Assembly: GCA_022563625.1 (NCBI GenBank)
Contig: JADFNA010000010.1
Location: 1 to 13,098 of the forward strand
Direction of reading: 5' to 3'
Source: Candidatus Zixiibacteriota bacterium
GTDB lineage: Bacteria > Zixibacteria > MSB-5A5 > GN15 > JACZUZ01
Length of the DNA stretch: 13,098 bases
The notes beneath the pieces were generated by a model, which had not been told where the DNA came from, ran no database searches, and worked only from the letters and a program-made list of their open reading frames with translations. The first letter of the stretch is position 1; every line of letters begins with the position of its first letter. This document shows positions 1 to 7,300 of the stretch, in pieces. A program made the translations under genes and the position numbers.

Positions 1-1
1 G

Positions 2-889
2 CTGGAGCCGGTGTTGCCAAACGAAAAATCGTTCCCGTACACAATCCGGATTGTTGCAGACATTCTGGAATCAAATGGCTCATCATCAATGGCCTCGGTA
101 TGTGGAGGATCGCTGGCGCTGATGGACGGCGGTGTGCCGATCAAGTGCCATGTGGCCGGTATTGCCATGGGCCTGATTAAGGAGAACGGCAAGTTCGCCG
201 TGTTGACGGACATCCTGGGTGACGAAGACCATTTCGGCGACATGGATTTCAAAGTCTGCGGCACGGCAGCCGGTATTACTGCGTTCCAGATGGATATAAA
301 AGTCTCCGGAATGGACCTGGAGACGATGGGCGCCGCGATGGAAAAGGCGCGCCAGGCGCGAATGACTATCCTGGCTAAAATGGAAGAGGCGCTGCCTCGA
401 CACCGCGAGAATATGTCTGAGTATGCGCCGCGTATTATCACAGTCCGCATCCCGATCTCCAAGATCGGTGATCTGATCGGACCGGGAGGTAAGACCATTC
501 GCGCCATTACTGAAGAGACCGGCGCCAAAATTGACATTTCTGATGACGGTACCGTGCTGATCGCTTCAGTTGAAGCCGAGGCCGGTGAAAAAGCGCTCGC
601 ACGAGTGCAGTCGCTGACAGAGGAAGCGGAAATCGGCAAAGATTACGACGGAAGAGTCAGGCGTGTCACGACCTTCGGCGCTTTTGTGGAGATCATGCCC
701 GGCACCGATGGACTGGTCCATATTTCGGAGATTGATCATTCGCGTGTGGCAAAAGTCGAGGACGTGTTGAATGTAGGTGACTCGGTCAGGGTCAAAGTCA
801 TCAATATCGATCCGGAAGGTAAGATTCGTTTGTCTCGCAAGGCGCTGATTGAGCGGAAAGAAGACCAAAAAGAACCTCAGCGAAGCTAA
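2..889 (+). CDS. pnp: polynucleotide phosphorylase, C-terminal part (5' end outside window)
   Basis: PNPase is the phosphorolytic 3'-5' exoribonuclease of RNA turnover, acting as a cytoplasmic trimer. The frame is open from base 2 and the first residues (LEPVLPNE) are already inside the second RNase PH core, so the gene starts upstream of the window; the GTG at 11 is an internal codon. Visible in order: the core with [13 protein letters not shown]; the catalytic DHFGDMDF block, holding the Asp pair that corresponds to D486/D492 of E. coli; the linker; a KH domain with the GxxG loop GPGG (around fragment residues 156-160); and an S1 domain (from about residue 208) with TFGAFVEI and GLVHISEI. 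The ending at [17 protein letters not shown] is a normal C-terminus. The next gene begins 12 nt later, so the two are probably cotranscribed. Identification is essentially certain from family knowledge. Confidence 0.98.
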   Translation: MEPVLPNEKSFPYTIRIVADILESNGSSSMASVCGGSLALMDGGVPIKCHVAGIAMGLIKENGKFAVLTDILGDEDHFGDMDFKVCGTAAGITAFQMDIKVSGMDLETMGAAMEKARQARMTILAKMEEALPRHRENMSEYAPRIITVRIPISKIGDLIGPGGKTIRAITEETGAKIDISDDGTVLIASVEAEAGEKALARVQSLTEEAEIGKDYDGRVRRVTTFGAFVEIMPGTDGLVHISEIDHSRVAKVEDVLNVGDSVRVKVINIDPEGKIRLSRKALIERKEDQKEPQRS

Positions 890-901
890 ATTGTCGCCGG
901 G

Positions 902-2176
902 GTGAAAGGTAGTACTATATTGAGTGTCAAGAAGACAACATTGCCGGGAGGACTGCGAATAATATCCGAGCGGGTGACTTCAATACGCTCAATCGCTATT
1001 GGCATCTGGGTCGATGTCGGTTCACGGAATGAAGAGGCGTCGGAAAACGGCGCCTCTCATTTGATTGAGCATATGCATTTCAAAGGGACACGCACCCGTT
1101 CAGCCCACCGGCTCGCGACTGAAATTGAGCAGGTCGGCGGAGCAATGAACGCATTCACCACGCGCGAGCAGACCTGCTACTACGCCCGTATTCTGGACGA
1201 ACATCTGCCGCAGGCTCTGGACGTGCTCTCGGATATGCTGATGCACTCCACTTTCACTCCCCAGAATCTAAAACGGGAAAAACAGGTGGTGCTTGAGGAG
1301 ATCAAAGAGACTGACGACACACCGTCAGAGTTGGTGCATGATATTTTTGCCGAAAAATTCTGGGGAGCGCATCCGCTGGGCAGATCGATTCTGGGGACAT
1401 CAGAATCAGTTTCGAAAATGCCCCGTAAGGCAATCCTGAAATATATAGACAAATACTACACGGCTCCAAAGGTTGTCATTTCAGCGTCCGGCAATTTGAA
1501 ACATGAAGAGCTTGTCAGGTTGGTCAAGCGCAAGTTCAGATTTCCATCACACGATTCGCCAGCGTATTTGCCCGCTGTGACACCTACTGAACAAAAGACC
1601 TATTTTATTGAGAAAGACATCGCCCAGAGTCATTTTGTCCTGGCTTACCCCAGCTACGCTTTTGCCAGCCCAATGCGTTTTGCCGCGCTGGGATTGAATT
1701 TCTATCTCGGCGGCGGAATGTCTTCAACGCTGTTTCAGGAGATTCGCGAAAAACGCGGCCTTGCGTATTCGATTTATAGTTTCCAGGATTTCTATCGTGA
1801 CTCCGGAGCTTTTGGCATCTATCTCAGCGCAGAAGGGAAGAGCCTGCCGCTGGCTCTGGAGTTGATAGACAAACAGATTCAAAAACTAAAACGACGTCCG
1901 ATCCCGGAACTTCAAATGGAGAAAATTCGCGCGCAGATCAAAGGGTCGCTGATATTCTCACAAGAAAGCGCGACCGGCAGGATGAATCGCCTGGCTCGCC
2001 ACGAATTACTCCTCGGCAAATACACTCCGCTAAAAAAATCGCTGGCCATAACTGACAGTCTGACTTCCGCCGACTTGCTTGAGGCGGCCCGGGAAATTTT
2101 CATTGAAGACCACCGGGTGGCTGTCTCACTGGGTCCGGTTAGCAAAAATGATTTGCCTGACTTGCAAGCGGCTTGA
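902..2176 (+). CDS. M16 family zinc metallopeptidase (YmxG/mitochondrial processing peptidase-like)
   Basis: A 424-residue single-unit M16 (inverzincin) peptidase. The inverted zinc motif HxxEH is HLIEH at residues 53-57, and the third ligand is Glu133 in VVLEEIKE, 76 residues after His57 as expected. The C-terminal M16 half carries the usual REKRGLAYSIYSF block, whose Arg/Tyr residues contact substrate in the family. No signal peptide is visible, so it is probably cytoplasmic, like B. subtilis YmxG, whose gene also follows pnp; the pnp-M16 neighbourhood is a recurrent bacterial arrangement. Two starts are possible: GTG at 902, 12 nt after pnp, or TTG at 920, which has AAAGG at 905-909 ten bases upstream and would give the more typical N-terminus (SVKKTTLPGGLRI). 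Family assignment is firm; substrate unknown. Confidence 0.95.
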   Translation: MKGSTILSVKKTTLPGGLRIISERVTSIRSIAIGIWVDVGSRNEEASENGASHLIEHMHFKGTRTRSAHRLATEIEQVGGAMNAFTTREQTCYYARILDEHLPQALDVLSDMLMHSTFTPQNLKREKQVVLEEIKETDDTPSELVHDIFAEKFWGAHPLGRSILGTSESVSKMPRKAILKYIDKYYTAPKVVISASGNLKHEELVRLVKRKFRFPSHDSPAYLPAVTPTEQKTYFIEKDIAQSHFVLAYPSYAFASPMRFAALGLNFYLGGGMSSTLFQEIREKRGLAYSIYSFQDFYRDSGAFGIYLSAEGKSLPLALELIDKQIQKLKRRPIPELQMEKIRAQIKGSLIFSQESATGRMNRLARHELLLGKYTPLKKSLAITDSLTSADLLEAAREIFIEDHRVAVSLGPVSKNDLPDLQAA

Positions 2177-2212
2177 ACAAGGCAGCGCTCACCTTGCGCT
2201 TTTAATTCGATT

Positions 2213-2965
2213 GTGAAAGTTCTTGCGTTTCACAAAGTCGAGCCGGGATTTAGCTGGGGAGTGACGAATTGCCAGCCCGGGCGCTTTGCCAGAATCGCCG
2301 AACAGATTCGTGATTGCGAAAGCACAGAAGTTGCATTGGCCTTCGACGACGGATACGCCTCATTTCTTGAATATGCCGACCCTGTTCTGCGCAGGTTTTC
2401 TCTGTCAGCCGCAATCTTTGTGCTGACCGGGTACATCGGAGAAGTTAATCGGTGGGACTATTCTTCGCGCTTTAGGCCGTCAGTTCATCTTGATGAATCA
2501 CAAATCCGCGAGCTATCAGAGCGGGGGTATAAGATCGGCAGCCACGCTCATAGTCATCGCGACTTGACAAGATTAACCGACGACGAAATCAGCGCCGAGC
2601 TTGATGAATCAAAGAGCATTCTTGAGAAAATCCTGAACAAGCCGGTTGATGAAATATGCTATCCCTTCGGCCGGTATAACTGCAGGGTCGAGGAGTTGGC
2701 CCGCGAAACAGGATATGTGCGTGGCTGGAGTATGGACCCGGATGACCGCGGACCGTTCACTTACGGCCGAATGGGAGTTTATGCCTACGATTCGCCGCTG
2801 TCCGTGAAACTCAAGCTATCAGATTCGGCAGGGGGGAAGATTGAGCGCATGAAATGCCGTATCACCAACAATCTCTCCCGCGCCGGAAGATTCGCGTTCT
2901 GGACCGCGCGGACGCCCGCTAATAGTGGGAGATCTGCCGGGCCTGGTGATAAGTCAGCCAGGTAA
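2213..2965 (+). CDS. polysaccharide deacetylase family protein (NodB/CE4 fold)
   Basis: A 250-residue protein with the carbohydrate esterase 4 motifs in order: FDDGY at residues 44-48 (Asp45 catalytic base, Asp46 metal ligand), GSHAHSH at 109-115 (His111 and His115 the expected metal ligands), and CYPFGRYN at 149-156. Members remove N-acetyl or O-acyl groups from cell-wall or capsule polysaccharides. The short N-terminus (MKVLAFHKV) corresponds to the first beta strand and there is no signal peptide or membrane segment, so it may act on a cytoplasmic or membrane-associated glycan intermediate. The C-terminal tail after residue 200 is basic (KIERMKCRITNNLSRAGRF) and resembles tails of deacetylases found in glycan gene clusters, though no glycosyltransferase lies next to it here. 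GTG start at 2213, 36 nt after the M16 gene, no clear Shine-Dalgarno. Substrate cannot be told from sequence. Confidence 0.9.
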   Translation: MKVLAFHKVEPGFSWGVTNCQPGRFARIAEQIRDCESTEVALAFDDGYASFLEYADPVLRRFSLSAAIFVLTGYIGEVNRWDYSSRFRPSVHLDESQIRELSERGYKIGSHAHSHRDLTRLTDDEISAELDESKSILEKILNKPVDEICYPFGRYNCRVEELARETGYVRGWSMDPDDRGPFTYGRMGVYAYDSPLSVKLKLSDSAGGKIERMKCRITNNLSRAGRFAFWTARTPANSGRSAGPGDKSAR

Positions 2966-2969
2966 TCCT

Positions 2970-2998
2970 TTGCAACAAGTCAGGATTCGCTATATCTT
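2970..2998 (+). promoter_or_regulatory. weak sigma70-like promoter candidate before leuS
   Basis: In the 113-nt gap before leuS, TTGCAA (2970-2975) is followed after 17 nt by TATCTT (2993-2998), each matching four of six consensus bases. It would give leuS its own start with a leader of about 75 nt. No T-box consensus is seen in that leader. Weak evidence only. Confidence 0.25.
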
Positions 2999-3078
2999 GC
3001 CGCCTGTCCTCGCTGGAGCAGGGACGAAAACGCTTCCTTCAATCGTACGGATAGATCGTTCGATAAATGGTACTTTAA

Positions 3079-5568
3079 GTGGCTGTGACTGAAACTCAAA
3101 CAAAATATCGTTACGACTTCGCGGAAATCGAATCCCGCTGGCAAAAGACCTGGAGTGAAACGGAGTTGTTTCGCGCGCCGGAACGCCCGGATCCCAAACG
3201 CGGCAAGTTCTATTTGCTGGTCATGTTCATTTATCCTTCCGGCGACATTCACATGGGTCATTTCCGCAATTACATTGTCGGTGACGCAGTCGCCCGGCGG
3301 CAGATGATGAACGGCAAAGATGTCTTGCATCCATTAGGCTGGGATGCTTTTGGCCTGCCTGCCGAGCGGGCGGCTATCGCGCGCAAGCTCAACCCGGCTG
3401 ACTGGACCCGCGAAAATATCGAATTATCGCGCGAGACTCTGCAAAAAGTCGGCATTTCATTTGACTGGTCGCGCGAAGTCGTGACCTGCCAGCCAGACTA
3501 TTATCGCTGGTCGCAATGGCTATTTTTACGACTGTTTGAAAAAGGACTGGCCTATCGCAAGAACGGCCTGGTCAACTGGTGTCCCGGCTGTCTGACCGTG
3601 TTGGCCAACGAGCAGGTAGTCGATGGCAAGTGTGAGCGCTGCGACAGCGAAGTAGAAAAAAAGGAATTGGAACAGTGGTACTTCAAAATCACTGATTACG
3701 CCGACCGGCTGATTGACTCGCTGGATAATCTCCCCGGCTGGCCGGAAAATGTCAAAACCATGCAGCGCGAATGGATCGGCCGCTCCTATGGCGCCGAAGT
3801 GGAATTCGAAGTAGACAGTTGCGGCCTGAAGATTCCTGTTTTCACCACACGGTTAGACACGATCTATGGCGTGACTTTCATGGCCCTGGCGCCGGAATCT
3901 GAAATCGTCAAAACATTAACCATGACTGCCAAGAAGCGCGAAGAGGTAGAGGCCTACCGGAAACAAGCGCTGCTGAAAAGAGACATTGAGCGCGGGGGAG
4001 AGGGCGAAGAAAAAACCGGCGTGGATACAGGTGTCTGCGCTATCAATCCGTATAATGGCGAAAAAGTCCCAATATGGGTCGCCGACTATGTGCTGGCGCA
4101 TTATGGCTCCGGAGCGGTTATGGGTGTTCCGGCCAATGATACCCGCGACCTGGCGTTTGTCGAAAAATACGGTCTACCGGTAATTCAGATTCTGAAACGC
4201 GCCGACGGGGCCGAAACAAAGTACGGTGAAGTCATCCCGATTGCCGAGAGCGTAACGATCAATTCCGGCGATTTCAGCGATTTGGATTCAGCCGTGGCGA
4301 TTGAGCGCATGGCCAAGCGGGCTGAAAAAGAAGGCTTTGGCAAACTGGCCACGCAGTTCAAGCTCCGTGACTGGCTGATCTCCCGCCAGCGCTACTGGGG
4401 TACGCCGATCCCGATTATCCATTGCCCGGACTGTGGCCTGGTGGCTGATGAAAACCTGCCGGTAATTTTACCTAACGTAACAGAGTATGCGCCGAAAGGC
4501 CGCTCACCACTGGCCGATGTGCCGGAGTTTGTAAATGTGTCCTGCCCCAAATGTGGAGGAAAAGCAAAACGGGATACGGACACAATGGACACTTTCATGT
4601 GTTCGGCCTGGTATCATCTGCGCTATCTGGACCCGAAAAATGACGGGGCGGCGTTCGATTCCGCCAAAGCCAATGCCTGGCTGCCGATTGACAAGTATAT
4701 CGGGGGGATAACCCATGCTACCGGGCACCTGATGTATTTCCGGTTTATGACCAAGTTCCTCCATGATCTGGGCCTGGTTGATGTCGACGAGCCGGCCAGC
4801 GAGCTTTTCAATCATGGCATGGTCGCCGATTCCAGCGGGAAGGTCATGTCCAAATCTCGCGGCAATGTCGTCAGCCCGATTGAACTGATGGAAAAGCGCG
4901 GAGTTGACGTTACCCGCCTGGCCATGTATTTCACAGCCCCATCAGAGCGAGAGGTTCTCTGGTCGGAAGCCGCCGTCACAGGCGTCGAGAAATTCCTGCT
5001 CAACAAGGTCTATCAGTTGACTGATTTCTATGACTCAACAGCGGGTGAGTTAAAGCATTACTTTAAGCAATCAGAATTGGATTCAGCCGGCTGGACCCTG
5101 TACCTTTCGCTCAACCAGAAGATTAAGAGGGCCACCGATGACTTTGACCGGCTGCAGTTTAACACGGTCATCTCGGCCATGATGGAGCTTCAGCGTGATC
5201 TGGAGCGCAGCCAGACCACTAGCGTTCAGCTCAAGAACAAAGTCGTTTTCTCGTTGACACAGATTCTGGCCCCACTGGCTCCGCATCTTGCCGAAGAGAT
5301 CTGGTCGCAACTGGGTCATACTGATTCTGTTTTCAAATCCCGCTGGCCGGAACATGACGAAGGGGCAATGCAGGGAGACCTGATCACCGTGGCCGTTCAG
5401 ATCAACGGCAAGCTGCGCGCCGAAGTGCGGATTGCCCCGGACGCTTCGGCGGAAGACGCCCTGAACGCCGCCAGGAGCCACGAGCGCGTGCAGGCGCATA
5501 TTCAGGGAAGACGGATCGTCAAAGAAATTTATATCCCCGGGCGCATCCTGAATATCGTCGTCAAGTAA
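3079..5568 (+). CDS. leuS: leucyl-tRNA synthetase
   Basis: Complete 829-residue class Ia synthetase, charging tRNA-Leu in the cytoplasm; length is normal for bacterial LeuRS. Seen in order: the HIGH-type motif HMGH at residues 58-61 within YPSGDIHMGHFRNY; a four-Cys zinc knuckle C168/C171/C185/C188 (CPGC...CERC); the CP1 editing domain with TTRLDTIYG; a second CxxC pair set C449/C452/C489/C492 in the catalytic-side insertion, as in Thermus-like LeuRS; TDTMDTFMCSAWYHLRY; the KMSKS motif as KVMSKS at 588-593; the helical anticodon-binding domain; and the C-terminal domain ending RILNIVVK. GTG at 3079 gives the typical start MAVTETQTKYRYDFAEIE; GTG at 3085 is an alternative, and neither has a strong Shine-Dalgarno. 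Followed by an intrinsic terminator. Confidence 0.98.
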   Translation: MAVTETQTKYRYDFAEIESRWQKTWSETELFRAPERPDPKRGKFYLLVMFIYPSGDIHMGHFRNYIVGDAVARRQMMNGKDVLHPLGWDAFGLPAERAAIARKLNPADWTRENIELSRETLQKVGISFDWSREVVTCQPDYYRWSQWLFLRLFEKGLAYRKNGLVNWCPGCLTVLANEQVVDGKCERCDSEVEKKELEQWYFKITDYADRLIDSLDNLPGWPENVKTMQREWIGRSYGAEVEFEVDSCGLKIPVFTTRLDTIYGVTFMALAPESEIVKTLTMTAKKREEVEAYRKQALLKRDIERGGEGEEKTGVDTGVCAINPYNGEKVPIWVADYVLAHYGSGAVMGVPANDTRDLAFVEKYGLPVIQILKRADGAETKYGEVIPIAESVTINSGDFSDLDSAVAIERMAKRAEKEGFGKLATQFKLRDWLISRQRYWGTPIPIIHCPDCGLVADENLPVILPNVTEYAPKGRSPLADVPEFVNVSCPKCGGKAKRDTDTMDTFMCSAWYHLRYLDPKNDGAAFDSAKANAWLPIDKYIGGITHATGHLMYFRFMTKFLHDLGLVDVDEPASELFNHGMVADSSGKVMSKSRGNVVSPIELMEKRGVDVTRLAMYFTAPSEREVLWSEAAVTGVEKFLLNKVYQLTDFYDSTAGELKHYFKQSELDSAGWTLYLSLNQKIKRATDDFDRLQFNTVISAMMELQRDLERSQTTSVQLKNKVVFSLTQILAPLAPHLAEEIWSQLGHTDSVFKSRWPEHDEGAMQGDLITVAVQINGKLRAEVRIAPDASAEDALNAARSHERVQAHIQGRRIVKEIYIPGRILNIVVK

Positions 5569-5602
5569 CGCTCCGGCAGCCCGAACTGGAAAGCCTAATA
5601 TG

Positions 5603-5638
5603 CAGCCTGGAGTGATCTCAAACCGCGGCTGTTTTTTT
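5603..5638 (+). terminator. intrinsic terminator after leuS
   Basis: CAGCC (5603-5607) pairs with GGCTG (5627-5631), directly followed by seven T residues (5632-5638). The enclosed sequence can form an inner GAG/CTC hairpin. It lies 35 nt after the leuS stop and separates leuS from the next leader region. Confidence 0.7.
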
Positions 5639-5689
5639 CGATTTCTTGATTGTTTTATTTGCGTATTAAATCATTTCTCACTACTTAGA

Positions 5690-5772
5690 GAACCTAGAGA
5701 CGTCGCAATCTTTTGAAAGACTGCGGTTCCGAAATAGCTGGAAGATATTCTGGTGGCCTTGGGGTACGGCCA
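5690..5772 (+). other. possible structured RNA segment in the long leader region
   Basis: Between the leuS terminator and the AsnRS-like gene, two adjacent foldable blocks are visible. CGCAATCTTT (5704-5713) faces AAAGACTGCG (5716-5725) with a single A.C mismatch, enclosed by GAACC (5690-5694) and GTTC (5726-5729). Next to it TGGCC (5754-5758) pairs with GGCCA (5768-5772) around a nine-base loop. I do not recognise a known riboswitch class. If transcribed with the downstream gene this would be the 5' domain of its leader; it could also be chance folding. Confidence 0.3.
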
Positions 5773-5903
5773 GAGTTTGAACAACAAAGGTGAAATCAGA
5801 CACGCCTGCGGATGAGAGATGAAATTCGACGACTATCATATAAGTTATGGAGACTATTATATAGTGTATATGGTGGATGCAGGGCGGGTATTCAGGAGGA
5901 ATA

Positions 5904-6062
5904 GTGAGCATTAACCCTCCGATTTTAGCCAAGAACTGGATGTATAACCTTTCAGTTCAGCCTTTTGGAAGCCTCAACTATCGGAATTGTCCGTTGTTGA
6001 GGCCTTTTTCGATCAGCTTTTGGGGCTTCGCGTTAGGGGCAGCAGTAGCGGTAATTGTATAA
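5904..6062 (+). CDS. candidate small ORF / leader peptide with five Asn residues (tentative)
   Basis: A 52-residue ORF starts with GTG at 5904, four bases after GGAGG at 5895-5899, one of the best Shine-Dalgarno sequences in the window. Five Asn codons (5913, 5934, 5946, 5976, 5985) lie before or inside a terminator-like hairpin, and the next complete gene encodes an AsnRS-related enzyme, so a leader peptide sensing Asn-tRNA supply is conceivable. Against this, the frame runs through the hairpin rather than stopping before it and ends in a hydrophobic stretch (FWGFALGAAVAVIV) that could instead be a membrane segment of a small protein. An in-frame ATG exists at 5877. No homologue is recognised; it may be an accidental ORF. 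Confidence 0.22.
   Translation: MSINPPILAKNWMYNLSVQPFGSLNYRNCPLLRPFSISFWGFALGAAVAVIV
5971..6009 (+). terminator. terminator-like hairpin inside the AsnRS-like gene leader (possible attenuator)
   Basis: GCCTCAAC (5971-5978) is the exact complement of GTTGAGGC (5996-6003), with a further inner CGG/CCG stem (5982-5984/5991-5993), and is followed by CTTTTTC (6004-6010). It lies about 117 nt upstream of the AsnRS-like start, with no complete strong gene in front of it, which suggests attenuation rather than end-of-gene termination. A competing pairing of GAAGCCTC (5968-5975) with GGGGCTTC (6022-6029) would break it. Confidence 0.55.
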
Positions 6063-6082
6063 GGTAACATAATATATATTAT

Positions 6083-6120
6083 GGGACGTTGTGTCCCGCA
6101 ACCAACACTACACGGGAGGG
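6083..6120 (+). promoter_or_regulatory. two mutually exclusive hairpins around the Shine-Dalgarno of the AsnRS-like gene
   Basis: GGGAC (6083-6087) can pair with GTCCC (6093-6097). Alternatively TCCCG (6094-6098) can pair with CGGGA (6113-6117), which overlaps the Shine-Dalgarno GGGAGGG (6114-6120) placed seven bases before the ATG at 6127. The shared TCCC means only one can form, so the arrangement could hide or free the ribosome binding site. The stems are only five base pairs, so function is uncertain. Confidence 0.35.
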
Positions 6121-6126
6121 TTTTAA

Positions 6127-7146
6127 ATGCGACACCTGGATGTAACATCTGGCAAGTATGTCGAGCTTACGGCCATGAGAGCCAAGCTCCTGAAAGCCGC
6201 ACGGGACTGGTTTGACGCCAACAGCTTCACCGAAGTCCCCTGCCCCCACATCACCGGCGCCACCGGGAGCTGCGAATGGTTTCCCAATGCCATGCCGGTT
6301 ACGATGTATGATGTCAAGGGTGATGAACACGGTATGTTCCTGAGACAAACCGCCCAGCTTTATCTGGAGGGTTTCACTCACGCGCATAACCGGGTGTACA
6401 CTATCGGCCCGAGCTTCCGTCAGGAGCGGCGCGCCACAGACCGCCACTTGTGCGAGTTTACGCTCATTGAGCTGGAGGGCCGCGATTTTGAACTGCCGGG
6501 ACTTCTGAGCCATGTCGAGGGCTTGATCAAAGCGATGTTTGAGTCCGCAATGGATTACGGCGCGCCAGAGAAACTTTCAAAGTTCATCAACCGGCCTTTT
6601 AATGAAATCAAGTACGCTGACTCGCTGGGACTGTTGCGCGGGGCCGGTTATGAGATCGATAACGGCGATGATTTCACACCCGCTCAAGAGTTGAAATTGT
6701 GTGAACTGCTTGGCGGACTGCCGACATTTGTGACCCATTTCCCGGCCATCCTCAACCCCACCAAAGAAGGTCAGGCGATCAAGTTCTTCTCCATGAAACG
6801 CGATGTTGAAGCGGATGAGACCATCTGCGCCGATTTGCTCTTGCCCGAAGTAGGCGAGGCGGTTGGCAGCGCAGTGCGCGAGGGTGATCCGGTCGTCTGC
6901 AAAGCGCAGTTTGAGGCGTCGATCATGTACAAGCACATGGTTGAGCGGGGCACCGACCCGAACCAGTTTTCCTGGTATTTTGAGGTGCTGAGTAAAACGA
7001 ATGGCAAGTATCCGTATCCTCAGTCCTCGGGTTGCGGCATCGGATTCGAGCGAGTGGTCCAGTGTATCATGGCCACTAATGGCGAACGGCAGTCGATCAA
7101 AGACGCAATTGAAATACCGCGCGCCCCGGACTTTCTGATGATTTAG
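6127..7146 (+). CDS. stand-alone class II aaRS core, AsnRS-related (possible AsnA-like asparagine synthetase)
   Basis: A 339-residue protein made only of the class II aaRS catalytic domain of the AspRS/AsnRS subgroup. Motif 2 is FRQERR at residues 97-102 followed by RHLCEF at 106-111, and motif 3 is GCGIGFER at 302-309. QLYLEGF (77-83) corresponds to the amino-acid-binding loop, and VTHFPA...FFSMKRD with LLPEVGEAVGSAVRE matches AsnRS closely. The N-terminal OB-fold anticodon-binding domain of true AsnRS is absent: the protein starts directly with the first core helix. Family precedent is the archaeal AsnRS-related asparagine synthetase (AS-AR of Pyrococcus), which makes free asparagine from aspartyl-adenylate and ammonia; adenylation for another pathway is also possible. 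ATG start with Shine-Dalgarno GGGAGGG, monocistronic, behind a structured leader. Core assignment sure, reaction inferred. Confidence 0.88.
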   Translation: MRHLDVTSGKYVELTAMRAKLLKAARDWFDANSFTEVPCPHITGATGSCEWFPNAMPVTMYDVKGDEHGMFLRQTAQLYLEGFTHAHNRVYTIGPSFRQERRATDRHLCEFTLIELEGRDFELPGLLSHVEGLIKAMFESAMDYGAPEKLSKFINRPFNEIKYADSLGLLRGAGYEIDNGDDFTPAQELKLCELLGGLPTFVTHFPAILNPTKEGQAIKFFSMKRDVEADETICADLLLPEVGEAVGSAVREGDPVVCKAQFEASIMYKHMVERGTDPNQFSWYFEVLSKTNGKYPYPQSSGCGIGFERVVQCIMATNGERQSIKDAIEIPRAPDFLMI

Positions 7147-7165
7147 TCTGATGTTATAGGCTGAT

Positions 7166-7188
7166 GATCTAAAGTGATGCTTTAGGTC
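7166..7188. other. hairpin after the AsnRS-like gene
   Basis: GATCTAAAG (7166-7174) pairs with CTTTAGGTC (7180-7188) through one G.T wobble and a five-base loop. There is no T-run, so it is probably a 3'-UTR stabilising hairpin rather than a terminator. Confidence 0.35.
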
Positions 7189-7228
7189 GTTCCCAAAGGT
7201 GGACGGCTCAATGTGGCATACGTCAAGG

Positions 7229-7262
7229 ACCCCTCCGGTGATAGTAACCCGGAGGGGTTCTC
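7229..7262. terminator. strong GC-rich hairpin between convergent genes (bidirectional terminator)
   Basis: ACCCCTCCGG (7229-7238) is the exact reverse complement of CCGGAGGGGT (7249-7258), with a ten-base loop. A short pyrimidine tail (TCTCTT) follows on the + side and little on the - side. Position between the end of the AsnRS-like gene and the 3' end of the opposing peptidase gene fits termination from both directions. Confidence 0.7.
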
Positions 7263-7300
7263 TTATGATAGTATGAACCTCAATAGTTGTTCAAAGAGAA

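Noticed and set aside
5681..5932. 83-codon ORF on the - strand in the leader region
   Set aside because: No Shine-Dalgarno, unconvincing composition, and it overlaps hairpins and the + strand leader; no family resemblance.
5569..6126. T-box riboswitch before the AsnRS-like gene
   Set aside because: No stretch resembles the conserved T-box antiterminator core (AGGGTGGNACCGCG type), and no recognisable Stem I was found, so I describe a generic attenuator candidate instead.
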